Shown: positions 28,199 to 37,657, counted from the stretch's first letter. The stretch is DNA of 64,000 bases from Ectopseudomonas chengduensis (GCF_900102635.1 NZ_FMZQ01000010.1:124001-188000), one strand, 5' to 3'. Made by a program: numbers and translations. Notes: generated by a model from the sequence alone, not told the origin.

Positions 28199-29143
28199 AT
28201 GCATATCAAACTCGCCAATCCCCGTGGCTTCTGCGCCGGCGTCGACCGTGCCATCGAAATCGTCAACCGCGCCCTGGAAGTCTTCGGCCCGCCGATCTAC
28301 GTGCGCCATGAAGTGGTGCACAACAAGTTCGTGGTCGAGGACCTGCGTGCCCGCGGCGCGGTATTTGTCGAAGAGCTGGACCAGGTGCCGGACGACGTCA
28401 TCGTCATCTTCAGTGCCCACGGCGTCTCCAAGGCCGTGCGCGACGAGGCGGCCCGGCGTGGCCTCAGGGTGTTCGACGCCACCTGCCCGCTGGTGACCAA
28501 GGTGCATATGGAAGTGGTGCGCTACAGCCGGGAAGGCCGTGAGTGCATCCTTATCGGCCACGAAGGCCACCCGGAAGTCGAAGGCACCATGGGCCAGTAT
28601 GACGCCAGCAACGGCGGCGCCATCTACCTGGTGGAAGACGAGGCCGACGTCGCCGAGCTGCAGGTGCGCAACCCCGAGAACCTGGCGTTCGTCACCCAGA
28701 CCACCCTGTCGATGGACGACACCAGCAAGGTGATCGACGCCCTGCGCAGCAAGTTCCCCGCGATTGGCGGCCCGCGCAAGGACGATATCTGCTACGCCAC
28801 GCAGAACCGTCAGGATGCAGTCAAGCAACTGGCCAGCGAGTGCGACGTGCTGCTGGTCGTCGGCAGCCCCAACAGCTCCAACTCCAACCGCCTGCGCGAA
28901 CTGGCCGAGCGCATGGGCACGCCGGCCTACCTGATCGACGGTGCCGAAGACCTCAAGCGTGAGTGGTTCGATGGGGTAAGCGGGATAGGCATCACTGCAG
29001 GCGCTTCCGCGCCAGAAGTGCTGGTGCGTGGCGTGGTTGATCAACTGCGCGCTTGGGGGGCGGAAGGGGAGACGGAACTTGATGGGCGGCCGGAGAACAT
29101 TACGTTCTCGATGCCGAAGGAGTTGAGGGTCAAAGCCTTGTGA
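28199..29143 (+). CDS. ispH: 4-hydroxy-3-methylbut-2-enyl diphosphate reductase
   Basis: IspH (LytB) is the last enzyme of the MEP isoprenoid pathway and produces IPP and DMAPP using a [4Fe-4S] cluster. 314 residues with the three cluster cysteines: Cys12 in [11 protein letters not shown], one in [11 protein letters not shown], and one in [10 protein letters not shown]. The catalytic Glu region and the [10 protein letters not shown] segment are present. The ribosome site is weak (ATCGAGACAATCAAC). Because the toxin-antitoxin pair precedes it, expression may depend on read-through from the ileS operon or on a promoter in the 51-base gap. Confidence 0.97.
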   Translation: MHIKLANPRGFCAGVDRAIEIVNRALEVFGPPIYVRHEVVHNKFVVEDLRARGAVFVEELDQVPDDVIVIFSAHGVSKAVRDEAARRGLRVFDATCPLVTKVHMEVVRYSREGRECILIGHEGHPEVEGTMGQYDASNGGAIYLVEDEADVAELQVRNPENLAFVTQTTLSMDDTSKVIDALRSKFPAIGGPRKDDICYATQNRQDAVKQLASECDVLLVVGSPNSSNSNRLRELAERMGTPAYLIDGAEDLKREWFDGVSGIGITAGASAPEVLVRGVVDQLRAWGAEGETELDGRPENITFSMPKELRVKAL

Positions 29144-29148
29144 CCGAG

Positions 29149-29207
29149 CCTATAGCAGGGGCGAAGTTCACTTTTACAGCAAGCCTATGTCTTAGCCCCC
29201 TATAAGG
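29149..29207. terminator. Imperfect inverted repeat between ispH and pilE
   Basis: GCCTATAGCAGGGGC and GCCCCCTATAAGGC are complementary over most of their length with a 30-base loop. It lies between convergent genes and may end transcription, but there is no T run. Confidence 0.4.
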
Positions 29208-29224
29208 CACACGCTCAGAGCGCG

Positions 29225-29632
29225 TTACCGCCAGCACTCTTCGACACCATTGGCACCTGTGACGGTGCGTGTGCCCTGCTGGTTCAGGGCAAGAGTACCG
29301 CATCCGGTGTCTCTGGTTTGCGAGTTGATAGGTGTTGCGGTCATGGTGAATTGCACGGGGTTAGCATTGGCGGTGATGGCTAACTGGTAAAGTGCATTCT
29401 GCGAGTTTGCAGAGGCGAAGCCTAGTTCCGCGATGGTTGTGGCGTAGCGACTGTTCTGAGTGAAGAAGCGCTCTTGTCGAGCAGCCGCTTCCGCCAGTAA
29501 TGCCTGCCCTTCCGTCCTATTGGAGCGCAGAACATAGTTCTGGTAGCTGGGTATTGCGATGCTGGCCAGTACGCCAATGATAATGACCGTTATCATCAGC
29601 TCGATCAGGGTGAAACCCGACTGTTTATTCAT
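29225..29632 (-). CDS. pilE: Type IV minor pilin PilE
   Basis: A 135-residue minor pilin. The class III leader MNKQSG is followed by [20 protein letters not shown], with the prepilin peptidase cut after Gly6 and Glu5 of the mature protein present. The rest is a small alpha/beta head ending in a disulfide-type pair (DTGCGTL ... VEECW). The start at 29632 was chosen from the leader; it overlaps the pilY2 stop by eight bases. It is the last gene of the fimU-pilVWXY1Y2E operon, as in P. aeruginosa. Minor pilins prime pilus assembly together with PilY1. Confidence 0.95.
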   Translation of the reverse strand: MNKQSGFTLIELMITVIIIGVLASIAIPSYQNYVLRSNRTEGQALLAEAAARQERFFTQNSRYATTIAELGFASANSQNALYQLAITANANPVQFTMTATPINSQTRDTGCGTLALNQQGTRTVTGANGVEECWR

Positions 29633-29954
29633 TATCCATCTCACTTTGCATCTGTATTTGCTCTTCAGGGCTAGGTTGTCTGAGGATGGCCACTGAGTCG
29701 AGTTTCGGGAACGGCGTCGCGTGACTGCCGGATGCTGCGATGACACTTCCCGGGCGTAGCTGATATATAACCGGCCCGCCGGTCGGCACCAGGCTTTCCG
29801 GGACGCGGTTGGGCAGTTGGTAACGCTTTCCGTCGATAGTGATAAGGGATTTCTCCAGTTCGATCCTCTGTACCGCGCCGGAAATCTCAAAAGTTTCGGC
29901 GTTTGCAGTGAAGGCTACGAGCAGGAAAAGGACGCTGCTGATCAAGGATTTCAT
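29625..29954 (-). CDS. pilY2: PilY2-like type IV pilus protein
   Basis: A small secreted protein of 109 residues with a signal peptide ([19 protein letters not shown]). The mature part contains [20 protein letters not shown], a beta-rich OB-like stretch. I assign PilY2 from its position between pilY1 and pilE and its size (about 115 residues in P. aeruginosa), not from a strong motif. The ATG at 29954 is favoured because GGGAG lies seven bases upstream; a GTG two codons earlier is possible. The pilY1 stop is two bases upstream. The molecular role of PilY2 is poorly known. Confidence 0.8.
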   Translation of the reverse strand: MKSLISSVLFLLVAFTANAETFEISGAVQRIELEKSLITIDGKRYQLPNRVPESLVPTGGPVIYQLRPGSVIAASGSHATPFPKLDSVAILRQPSPEEQIQMQSEMDNE

Positions 29955-29956
29955 AC

Positions 29957-32900
29957 TCACTCTCCCAGGATCCGCCAGTTCTGGCGCCCGCGAGATGCAG
30001 GGCCGAAATCGAGGCGTTCACGCTGAATGCTGTCAGGAGTGTTGAAGAATGCGTCTTTGCCGACAATGGCGGGGCTGCCGAAACCGGGGACCCTGACACT
30101 GGAGACGGTGCGGCCCTGATAAGAGTCCTGCGCGGTAACGTAATTGTTCCCGCTCAGGTCCAGGACGTTGAACTGGGTGGCGCCTCCCGTGTAGGCATCG
30201 ATTGCCATGAACCAGCGATCAATACCGGAGCTGCACGGGTCAGCATTGGGCGTGGTCGTTGCCGCGAACAGCACGTTGGATCGAGCGCTCATGTCGGTTA
30301 CGACCATTTCACCTTTCAAGGTAGAGCCTTCTTTCAGATCCAGGAACCAGCCATATTTGCTCACTCCTTCGGCTGGATTGCCGTTGACGTACCATTCCAC
30401 CGGGTTCTGGCTTAGCAGGCGGATCTCCCGGCTGGTCGAGGTGCTGCTGTCAGTATCCTCGAAGGTGGCCGTGATTGCTGTCTCCATGTTCTGCTGAACC
30501 AGCTGGTTGCGAGTGACGCTGGGCGTGGTTGTCGCATTCTGGCCAGCGGTTTGCCTATCCCAGATGCCATAGATAGTCATCGCCTGGCTGGTGTTGGCCT
30601 GGGCGTCGGTGGTTTCTATGTATTTACCGGTACCCACAGATACGATGTGGCCGAGACCGGTTGGGTGGCGAACGATGGTGGGTGCTGCAGTGATTGGTTG
30701 GCGGTTGGTATTCGTAGCGCTGAAGAGTGGCCTTGCGCCAAAGGCTGCGCGGAAGGTGTTGGCCGAAACCGGGGCGTCTGGGTTCACCACGAATGGCTCG
30801 CTCCTCGAGGCATCGAACAAGTCGAAGCGCCACAGATTGCCTTGCAAATCCCCCGCATACACGTAATCGGTAACTAGGTCGCCATTAATGTCGACAGCGC
30901 GTGGGGTTGAAAGGCCATTGATGACGTTATCTGCGCCAACGGTGATCTTTTTGGAAACACTACCATCGGCGGCATCGAGAATGAACAGTGCTGCTCTGTC
31001 GTTGGTACTGTTGTAACCGTTGCTTAGGATCACGCTCCATTTACCGTTGTGCAGCTTGGTGATGATCGGCTCGGGGAAGCTGAAGCCCAGATCGGTATCA
31101 TCGGTGGAGCTGAACTCCCACAGCAGGCGTACGTCGGTCGGGTCAGTGATATCCAATGCGAACACCGAGCGACCACCACCACGCAGTGTGCCGACCAGGA
31201 TGGTGCGCCAGACACCGTTGATGACCACATCCCCGACGACGGGGGTTCCGTCTACATAGAACTCATGAGTGGTGCCATAGCTCTTGTCGGTCAGCTTATT
31301 TAGCTTGGGAATGACAGCAGTGGGGATATAGGCAAAAACTTCATCGCCGGACTCATCAAACCCATGCAGCATGCCGTCATTGGCACCGACATAAATACGC
31401 TTGGGGCGTCCGGCTTTGTCGCTGCGGAACTTGGCGTAAGCCTCGTTACCGGGACCTGCGGCCTGATCCATCAGATAAGCCAGGCGATCAGGTGCACCGA
31501 CAACAACCGGGCTAGAGTGAATGATGTCGCCCAGTAGATAGGTGCGCTCGCGAAAGGTCGTGTTCTCTCGGGAGCGATCACCGCGAAGGAAGTCGACGCG
31601 CTGAGAGCCCAGGCTATCGACGACGCCGTTGACGTTGCGGTTCAATACATCCTGTTGGGCAGCGCTGAGATTCTTCCAGGTGAAATCGGCAAGGGACGAG
31701 TTCCTGTTGATCTTGATGTTGCGGCTCCCTGGACTCTGTGCCTGCAGTCTGCTGCGGGCATTCCAGCCGAGTGTCAGCGCTCCGTTGGAGTCCACGTCGT
31801 ACTTGATCAACTCACCGCTCCAGTTATCGCTGGAGAAGCGTGCATAGTAGGCCTCGTTGCCGGCGCTGGTAACGGCTGACTCCAGGGAGACAGCCGATGC
31901 CGATGTGTCTCGATCCGCGATGCGACTGAGAATGGTCTTGAACGCAGTAACCATGTCTTCAGGTGAGTCCACGCTGAAAAACTCGCCACGAGAGTTGACT
32001 GCTGCGTGCCAAAGGTCATAGACATTGTTGGCACTGTCAGAGCCGGCGTTTGGCCAGGCGGTGGTGCCGGCGGCAAGATTTTCATAACCACCTGCGAAGG
32101 TGCTGCCAGCCCATGCTGGATTGCTCAGGCTGCGGGTCAGGCCAAGCCCGAGTGTGTAGGTGACCAGATGCTGCCAGGTTGCCGGGTTGTTGCGTGCATC
32201 CCAGTATTCGGTCGTAGCGTTGGCATTCTTGTAGGGAATGTAGGGTTTCAGTTCGTTGGCAATGTTGGGCTGTGCATCCTCGGCCCAGTACTTGAAGGCC
32301 ACGTCTGCCACGGTGTTCGAGACAGAGTCTCGGAAAGGTGCTCGAGGGGTGTAAGCAGTACCGTCTGGCAGGGCCGCTATCGAAGTATTGTCGACGTTGC
32401 CGACGTTGAAGCCGCTGTCACCGTTCCATATGCCATCGGTCATCAGAATATGGTAGGACGGTCGGCAGGCATACTGGGGATTGCTTGTGCTTCCAGGCTC
32501 TGCGGCAAAGGGGCCGTTGACGCCGGTGTTCTTGAGAAATTCACCCGCACGTTGCGCGGCGCCGCGCAACGGCGTGCCGCCGCTACCGCGAATATCGGAC
32601 AGCCAGGAGAAGAATTCTTGTCTATGGCTGTTGGCAAAATTACGCAGAGAGTTGCTGTAATTTGTGCCTGACGCGCCTCTGCATGTTCCGCTCAAGTTGC
32701 CGAGATTGGTACAGGAGTTGAGCATCTGCCAGGTAACGCGGACATTTTCGGGCAGGGTATAGAAAGCAAGGTTGGCGGCGCTGGCGGTGGCAAGCGAGCG
32801 GGTACGGTAGAAGGAGTACCAGTTAGCGAAGTTCTGCTGCTCTTCCGCGCCGACATCGACACGTCGATAGCAATCATTATTGCTAATGGCGCCGTTGTTA

Positions 32901-33457
32901 CAGAGGCTACCGTCATAGACGTAGTAATAGGCAAGCCTGCCGGTGGAGTTGCTTCCGCTTACCTTAAATGGGTGGTTGGCCAGCGTCTGGCTGGTGGCGT
33001 TCGGGGTGTAGGATTTGGTAGCCCTGAAGTTGGTGCTCAGGTTGACAGTGCCACGATTGGGCTTGAAGCCGTCCAGAGGGGCGCTGGTAAATGACGGCGT
33101 ATCGTAGGTGCCGACGGTGGTCAGGCCGGTCGCTGCGTTAAAGGTGATTCGCTTGGGAATCTCATAGACGGCCGATGGGTTGTAATACATAGGGTTGTAG
33201 GTCGATGAGAAGAACCGCGCTTGGGAGTCGTTATCGCCGGTTTGGGCGTCGTTAGCAATGCCGTCGGGCGCATAGGCCCAGGCCATGGAACCCGAGTCGT
33301 CGAGCGTAACCAGCAGATTAGGGGCTACGCCTTCGGTCAGGAACAAAGGCTCCTGGCTGATGGTCAGGCCCGCGGCGCTAACACTCTGCGCTGCGCTGCA
33401 GATTGCCATCGTCAGAGCGGCACTGAAACCTGATTTGCTGAAAGCTTTGATATTCAT
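29957..33457 (-). CDS. pilY1: Type IV pilus tip adhesin / assembly factor PilY1
   Basis: A 1166-residue secreted protein with a signal peptide (about 1-28, ending QSVSA). The N-terminal half holds a von Willebrand A-like region starting at NLLVTLDDSGSMAW, with the MIDAS DxSGS motif, and SYHILMTDGIWNGDSG further along. The C-terminal half is a PilY1 beta-propeller (RPKRIYVGANDGMLHGFD, then a calcium-loop-like DINGDLVTDYVYAGD). PilY1 sits at the pilus tip, is needed for extension, and acts in surface sensing. The DNA here is clearly less GC-rich than the flanking housekeeping genes, as in the other genes of the minor-pilin operon. The C-terminal calcium site suggests calcium-regulated pilus extension, as known for P. 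aeruginosa. Confidence 0.95.
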   Translation of the reverse strand: MNIKAFSKSGFSAALTMAICSAAQSVSAAGLTISQEPLFLTEGVAPNLLVTLDDSGSMAWAYAPDGIANDAQTGDNDSQARFFSSTYNPMYYNPSAVYEIPKRITFNAATGLTTVGTYDTPSFTSAPLDGFKPNRGTVNLSTNFRATKSYTPNATSQTLANHPFKVSGSNSTGRLAYYYVYDGSLCNNGAISNNDCYRRVDVGAEEQQNFANWYSFYRTRSLATASAANLAFYTLPENVRVTWQMLNSCTNLGNLSGTCRGASGTNYSNSLRNFANSHRQEFFSWLSDIRGSGGTPLRGAAQRAGEFLKNTGVNGPFAAEPGSTSNPQYACRPSYHILMTDGIWNGDSGFNVGNVDNTSIAALPDGTAYTPRAPFRDSVSNTVADVAFKYWAEDAQPNIANELKPYIPYKNANATTEYWDARNNPATWQHLVTYTLGLGLTRSLSNPAWAGSTFAGGYENLAAGTTAWPNAGSDSANNVYDLWHAAVNSRGEFFSVDSPEDMVTAFKTILSRIADRDTSASAVSLESAVTSAGNEAYYARFSSDNWSGELIKYDVDSNGALTLGWNARSRLQAQSPGSRNIKINRNSSLADFTWKNLSAAQQDVLNRNVNGVVDSLGSQRVDFLRGDRSRENTTFRERTYLLGDIIHSSPVVVGAPDRLAYLMDQAAGPGNEAYAKFRSDKAGRPKRIYVGANDGMLHGFDESGDEVFAYIPTAVIPKLNKLTDKSYGTTHEFYVDGTPVVGDVVINGVWRTILVGTLRGGGRSVFALDITDPTDVRLLWEFSSTDDTDLGFSFPEPIITKLHNGKWSVILSNGYNSTNDRAALFILDAADGSVSKKITVGADNVINGLSTPRAVDINGDLVTDYVYAGDLQGNLWRFDLFDASRSEPFVVNPDAPVSANTFRAAFGARPLFSATNTNRQPITAAPTIVRHPTGLGHIVSVGTGKYIETTDAQANTSQAMTIYGIWDRQTAGQNATTTPSVTRNQLVQQNMETAITATFEDTDSSTSTSREIRLLSQNPVEWYVNGNPAEGVSKYGWFLDLKEGSTLKGEMVVTDMSARSNVLFAATTTPNADPCSSGIDRWFMAIDAYTGGATQFNVLDLSGNNYVTAQDSYQGRTVSSVRVPGFGSPAIVGKDAFFNTPDSIQRERLDFGPASRGRQNWRILGE

Positions 33458-33472
33458 GATTGATTGTCTCGG

Positions 33473-34027
33473 TCAGTATCGCTGGACAACTACAGATTGC
33501 AGGGTTTCGGTCATGCGCTGGGAGCGTCCAGGTGAGCGTGCATTGACCTGGTAGTAGTAGGGGCCGACTCCACGGCTGCGTTCCTCCGGGTCGGTGACCT
33601 CGACGCGACCAGTCGAGTCGGCTGGGTCGAAGCCGATCAGGGCGCTAAACCAGCGGGGGTCGTCAGCAACACTATAAAGATCGGTCTGTTGTGCGGTGGA
33701 GCCCTTGTAGGCCATGACCGAGCCGCTCTCGAACACACTGTCGACATCGCTTGGTATCGTTGCCAGTACGCAGTTTTCTGCGCTCGTCGAGCAAGCGGCG
33801 CTAGTGTCGGCAGGCCCAATCGAGTTGGCGAGACGGATCTCTCCTTCACGCAGCGCGGATTCGGCAGCGTTGAATGCAGTCTGCTTGTCGCGCAGGTTGC
33901 CGACGATGCGTTCTTCGAGCGTCACTTCGCGCATGCTGGATATGGCCAGTAAAGTGATGATCAGCAGCAGAACCAAGCTGATGATCAGCGTTGCACCTCG
34001 TTGCGAATGTCTAGTCTGCAGACTCAT
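33473..34027 (-). CDS. pilX: Type IV pilus minor pilin PilX
   Basis: A 184-residue protein with the PilX N-terminal pattern RGATLIISLVLLLIITLLAI, followed by SSMREVTLEERIVGNLRDK and FNAAESALREGE. As is usual for this family, the mature position 5 is not Glu but hydrophobic. The start ATG 34027 overlaps the pilW stop (ATGA). PilX is one of the minor pilins that form the priming complex at the pilus tip with PilV, PilW and PilY1. Confidence 0.92.
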   Translation of the reverse strand: MSLQTRHSQRGATLIISLVLLLIITLLAISSMREVTLEERIVGNLRDKQTAFNAAESALREGEIRLANSIGPADTSAACSTSAENCVLATIPSDVDSVFESGSVMAYKGSTAQQTDLYSVADDPRWFSALIGFDPADSTGRVEVTDPEERSRGVGPYYYQVNARSPGRSQRMTETLQSVVVQRY

Positions 34028-34761
34028 GGAGCGATGTTCCTCAAGGTGGTTGTGCCTTGAACCGACTTGTAGAGTTTCTTGTCGGTGGCTGTCGTTGCCG
34101 TAGCGTTAGCCAGAGGGTAGTTGTAGTTGGTCGTATTCAACGCGACGTTGGCAGATTCGCTCTCATGCAGCGACGCGTATCGGACCGCAACAATGTTATT
34201 GGCCGATGCTGCATCGCTTGCTGACAGGTAGGTATCTGCCTGCCTGTTTGCATTAAGGTCCACACCATATTCGAAGGTGATCTGGTTCAGCCCGGAAAGC
34301 ATGGTTTGTCCTCGGCCGTTCACGTAGCAGTTGAGATCGCTGCCAACCCGCTCTATGCGGATAGTGATTGGGTCATCATTCGCGATGAGATCTCCATGAC
34401 AGTCCCGCTCGCCGACGTCTGCGCGTTGATAGCGGAAACAGACGCCCAGGCCATTGGTGGTTGGCCGGATGATCTGGCCCGCCGAGAAGGTCGGGCAGGC
34501 GGCGTCGGTGCTGGAGCTTTTGAAAACGAAGTCACGGCTATCCTGGGCAAGCTGCCGGTAGCCGGCCTTGTAGAGTTCCTTCTCGAGTAGCAATAGCGCG
34601 AAACGGCTGTTTTCCAAGTTGGCGGACTGATTTTGCTGGTAGATGTAGTTGCGCTTGTTATCGATGTAGATCTGTGTGATTCCCAAAATCAGAAAGCTGC
34701 TGATGAGTAGGGTGATCATCAGCTCGACCATGGACAGGCCGGTTTGCCGTGTTGCGTTCAT
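34024..34761 (-). CDS. pilW: Type IV pilus minor pilin PilW
   Basis: 245 residues. Class III leader MNATRQTG, then LSMVELMITLLISSFLILGI, with the cut after Gly8 and Glu at mature position 5. The large C-terminal head carries cysteines (ACPTFSAG, VCFRYQRADVGERDCHG, DLNCYVNG) and is typical of PilW. It lies ten bases after pilV and is coupled to pilX. Confidence 0.93.
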   Translation of the reverse strand: MNATRQTGLSMVELMITLLISSFLILGITQIYIDNKRNYIYQQNQSANLENSRFALLLLEKELYKAGYRQLAQDSRDFVFKSSSTDAACPTFSAGQIIRPTTNGLGVCFRYQRADVGERDCHGDLIANDDPITIRIERVGSDLNCYVNGRGQTMLSGLNQITFEYGVDLNANRQADTYLSASDAASANNIVAVRYASLHESESANVALNTTNYNYPLANATATTATDKKLYKSVQGTTTLRNIAP

Positions 34762-34771
34762 AATACTGGCC

Positions 34772-35353
34772 TCAGGGTTCGAAGCTGATTCGGTAGAATT
34801 CGCGGCTGTTCGCGTTGTCCACTTCGCCGGCGTTGGTACAGGGGGTGTTCGGGGCGCACTCCGAATTGCGGCTCAGCCAGGCAATCTGGATCTTGATAGC
34901 CGAACCGAGGTTGTCGCAGGCTGCTGAACCGGGAGTGCTATCCCGACAAATTACGAACTCGGCCAAGGTTGAGTTATCCACCGGTAAGCTGTTGCGTACC
35001 TGTTGGGCCCAGAGATTCAGATGATCCGTCGCCATATCATCTGGTGTACAGCCGCTGGCTGTGCGGCAGTCAGCAACACCGCTGGCAGGAAAGCTCGCAG
35101 ACGCCGCTTTGTAGTAATTGGATGTCCCCCTCAACAGACCATTGGATGCGACGACACCGTCTCTGTTGCTGCGAATAAGCTCGATTAGATCGTCGGCCAG
35201 CATCGCTGCCGTGTTGCGTTGCGCGGAATCTTGCGTGTACTGGATAGTTCGACCCTGCATAGCAACCAGGCCGAGAATGCCGATACTGATGATGACGATG
35301 GCGACCAGCACTTCGATCAGGCTGAAGCCCTCTGACCGGTTGGATTTAAACAT
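34772..35353 (-). CDS. pilV: Type IV pilus minor pilin PilV
   Basis: 193 residues. Leader MFKSNRSEG followed by FSLIEVLVAIVIISIGILGL, with cut after Gly9. The VAIVIISIGILGLVAMQ helix is typical of PilV. The ATG at 35353 is preferred because GAGG lies six bases upstream. An ATG four codons earlier overlaps the fimU stop (ATGA) and is also possible. The mature head ends in NSREFYRISFEP. Confidence 0.92.
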   Translation of the reverse strand: MFKSNRSEGFSLIEVLVAIVIISIGILGLVAMQGRTIQYTQDSAQRNTAAMLADDLIELIRSNRDGVVASNGLLRGTSNYYKAASASFPASGVADCRTASGCTPDDMATDHLNLWAQQVRNSLPVDNSTLAEFVICRDSTPGSAACDNLGSAIKIQIAWLSRNSECAPNTPCTNAGEVDNANSREFYRISFEP

Positions 35354-35361
35354 GGAGGTCC

Positions 35362-35898
35362 TCATGGCGTGCAGTCTGTCGGAGTCGTGGCTGGCTGAGT
35401 GATGCGGCCACTCGGTTGCAGGGCGATTGAGCGAGCATTGCCGGTGTTGCCGTCCTGGCATAGCACTATGACGGGATTACCAGTTACATCTAGGGTGCCG
35501 TTTGGGCGAAACGACAGCCATTTCTGAACGCCCGCACTGCCGGAAGCAGTGAGGTTGGCCTGATTGAAACCTGTGTGTTCACGCAGTTCTTCGTCGACAG
35601 AGGCGTTGAAGGCCCGATTGGTGCCTTGATCGCCGCTGACGTAGATGCGGATCTGCTGATCCCAGCGACCGTCACTACCGGAGATATTCTCCAGCGTAAC
35701 TACGCGGTTCCGCATCACTGCCTCGTTCTTCGCGTACTGCATCAGGCCATAGAGCTCGTCGCTTGCACTTTGCACTCTGTTGGACTGGATGAGATTGGTG
35801 AAGCTGGGCATTGCGACACTAGCCATAATGGACAGCAGGATCAGAACGATCAGCAGTTCAATGAGCGAGAAACCGGCCGCACCGTTTGAGCGATTCAT
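35362..35898 (-). CDS. fimU: Type IV pilus minor pilin FimU
   Basis: 178 residues. Leader MNRSNGAAG followed by FSLIELLIVLILLSIMASVA, cut after Gly9, Glu5 present. It belongs to the GspH/FimT family (SDELYGLMQYAKNEAVMRN, then RPNGTLDVTG). FimU is thought to connect the tip complex to the major pilin. A strong AAAGGAGG lies before the start, which makes this the first gene of the operon fimU-pilV-pilW-pilX-pilY1-pilY2-pilE. I did not find a clear AlgR-type box upstream. Confidence 0.92.
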   Translation of the reverse strand: MNRSNGAAGFSLIELLIVLILLSIMASVAMPSFTNLIQSNRVQSASDELYGLMQYAKNEAVMRNRVVTLENISGSDGRWDQQIRIYVSGDQGTNRAFNASVDEELREHTGFNQANLTASGSAGVQKWLSFRPNGTLDVTGNPVIVLCQDGNTGNARSIALQPSGRITQPATTPTDCTP

Positions 35899-35991
35899 GA
35901 CGCCTCCTTTGTATGCGACATGATTCTGGAGGCTGCGGTATCCATCTGTCCTAGTTGGCGGGATGAGTGGAGTGAAGCTCCGGATAACTGG

Positions 35992-36486
35992 TTAGCAGCC
36001 CTGGATGTCTTGTCCCGAATTGCTCTCTGCTTTGATTCGTCCTGGCTTATTGAGGACAATTTCCCAGCGTTTGGGGCTGGCTGGGTGGCATAGATGGAAA
36101 CGTCCGTTTGCTGCTGGTGCGGTACCGTTGGGGTAGAAAATTATTGATTTGTTGAAGCCTTTCCATTGCAGCGCGAGAGGTGGCGGTAGGGTATGGTTGG
36201 TCAGCACCTCCGAGGTAGACTTGTTCCTGGTCAACCATCCGGCTTGCCAGTCTCCACTACAATCGCGTCCATTCGCTGAACCGCAGAGTTCGATCTGCAT
36301 GGCGTGCTGTATTGCTTGCGCACGCGCAGCATTCATATGACCGATGAGTAGGTTGGCCTGAGTATCGCCCTGGAGTCGGGCGCTAAGTATTGAAAAGTTG
36401 GGAATGCCCAGGCTGCCGATAATGGTAATCAGGGCGAGTACCACGAGCAGTTCGTGCAGCGAGAATGCGGCTTGTTTGGTATGCAT
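35992..36486 (-). CDS. fimT: GspH/FimT family pseudopilin FimT
   Basis: 164 residues. The N-terminus reads MHTKQAAFSLHELLVVLALI. The expected prepilin cut would fall before Phe, but position -1 is Ala, where nearly all prepilins have Gly; Glu5 is present. The head has MNAARAQAIQHAMQIELCG and IFYPNGTA, typical of GspH/FimT, with four cysteines. FimT lies upstream of fimU across a 93-base gap and divergent from thiO, as in P. aeruginosa. FimT proteins in other bacteria bind DNA during natural transformation; whether this one does is unknown. Confidence 0.9.
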   Translation of the reverse strand: MHTKQAAFSLHELLVVLALITIIGSLGIPNFSILSARLQGDTQANLLIGHMNAARAQAIQHAMQIELCGSANGRDCSGDWQAGWLTRNKSTSEVLTNHTLPPPLALQWKGFNKSIIFYPNGTAPAANGRFHLCHPASPKRWEIVLNKPGRIKAESNSGQDIQGC

Positions 36487-36562
36487 GGATGGTCCCTTTC
36501 ATCTGTAGCGTCTTCCTGACGTTGTTTAGTTAAGTACCCTTTCGATAGAAGGCAAGCAAAGC

Positions 36563-37657
36563 GTGATAAAAGCGGCTGTGGTGGGTGCGGGGGCGCTAGG
36601 TTTGCTCAGTGCTTATCAGTTGGCGTTGGCGGGGTGCCAGGTCTGTGTGTTGGAGCGTTGTCGCGTCGGCCGCGAATCCTCCTGGGCCGGCGGTGGCATC
36701 GTTTCGCCGCTCTATCCCTGGCGTTACAGCGCGGCGGTGACGGCGTTGGCACATTGGTCGCAGGATTTCTATCCGGGGTTGGCTCGGCAGTTGCTGGAAG
36801 ACACCGGCGTCGATCCCGAGGTCCATGTCACCGGGTTGTACTGGCTGGATCTCGATGATGAGGCCGAGGCGCTGGCTTGGGCTCGGCGTCAGGGGCGCGA
36901 GTTGTTTGCGGTGGATATCGCTGAGGCTTATCAGCAGGTGCCTGTTCTGGGTGGCGGTTTCCAGCGCGCCATTCATATGCCGGGCGTGGCCAATGTGCGT
37001 AATCCCCGATTGGTCAAAGCGCTGCGGGCGGCTTTGGCGGCCATGCCGAACGTGGAGCTGCGTGAGCATTGTCCGGTTACCGGCTTTATTAAGGAGGGCG
37101 AGCGGATCTGCGGTGTGACCACGGCTGCTGGCGAGATTCGTGCTGAGCGTGTGGTGTTGGCGGCCGGCGCCTGGAGTGGTGAGTTGCTCGGGACGCTGGG
37201 GTTGGCGTTGCCGGTGCAGCCGGTCAAGGGGCAGATGATTCTCTACAAGTGCGCCGAGGATTTTTTGCCGAGCATGGTATTGGCCAAGGGGCGTTATGCG
37301 ATCCCGCGGCGTGATGGGCATATCCTGATTGGCAGCACGCTGGAATACGCCGGCTTCGACAAGACGCCGACCGATGATGCGCTGGAAAGCCTGAAAGCCT
37401 CGGCCGAAGAATTGTTGCCTGCACTCAAGGATGCCGAGGTGGTCGGGCATTGGGCCGGCTTGCGGCCTGGCTCGCCGGAAGGTATTCCCTTTATTGGAGA
37501 AGTGTCTACGCATCCGGGGCTGTGGCTGAACTGCGGGCATTTCCGCAACGGGCTGGTGCTGGCGCCGGCATCCTGCCAGTTGCTGGCTGATCTGATGCTC
37601 GGGCGCGAGCCGATCATCGATCCGGCGCCTTATGCGCCGGCGGGGCGGTTGCAGTAG
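36563..37657 (+). CDS. thiO: Glycine oxidase ThiO (FAD-dependent)
   Basis: A 364-residue FAD-dependent oxidase of the DAO family that oxidises glycine to iminoacetate for the thiazole ring of thiamine. The Rossmann motif VVGAGALGLLSAYQLA is at residues 6-21. The segment GRESSWAGGGIVSPLYPWRY is typical of ThiO, and the C-terminal substrate/FAD segment reads GLRPGSPEGIPFIG with NCGHFRNGLVLAP. The start is a GTG at 36563 with GAAGG some 13 bases upstream. The gene lies between pilus genes in this genus without functional link. The Nudix/ThiE fusion at 3099 is the only other thiamine-type gene in the window. Confidence 0.93.
   Translation: MIKAAVVGAGALGLLSAYQLALAGCQVCVLERCRVGRESSWAGGGIVSPLYPWRYSAAVTALAHWSQDFYPGLARQLLEDTGVDPEVHVTGLYWLDLDDEAEALAWARRQGRELFAVDIAEAYQQVPVLGGGFQRAIHMPGVANVRNPRLVKALRAALAAMPNVELREHCPVTGFIKEGERICGVTTAAGEIRAERVVLAAGAWSGELLGTLGLALPVQPVKGQMILYKCAEDFLPSMVLAKGRYAIPRRDGHILIGSTLEYAGFDKTPTDDALESLKASAEELLPALKDAEVVGHWAGLRPGSPEGIPFIGEVSTHPGLWLNCGHFRNGLVLAPASCQLLADLMLGREPIIDPAPYAPAGRLQ

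Noticed and set aside
29887..30099. A small frame overlapping the pilY1 3' end and pilY2 start
   Set aside because: It is in a different frame from both supported genes and has no separate ribosome site.
32514..32590. GC-rich near-repeat GCGCGGCGCCGCGC in pilY1
   Set aside because: It encodes a conserved protein stretch (GGTPLRGAAQRA) and is not a mobile repeat.
36047..36238. A short antisense-frame peptide within fimT
   Set aside because: It shares the strand and is fully contained in fimT in another frame, without ribosome site or conserved features.
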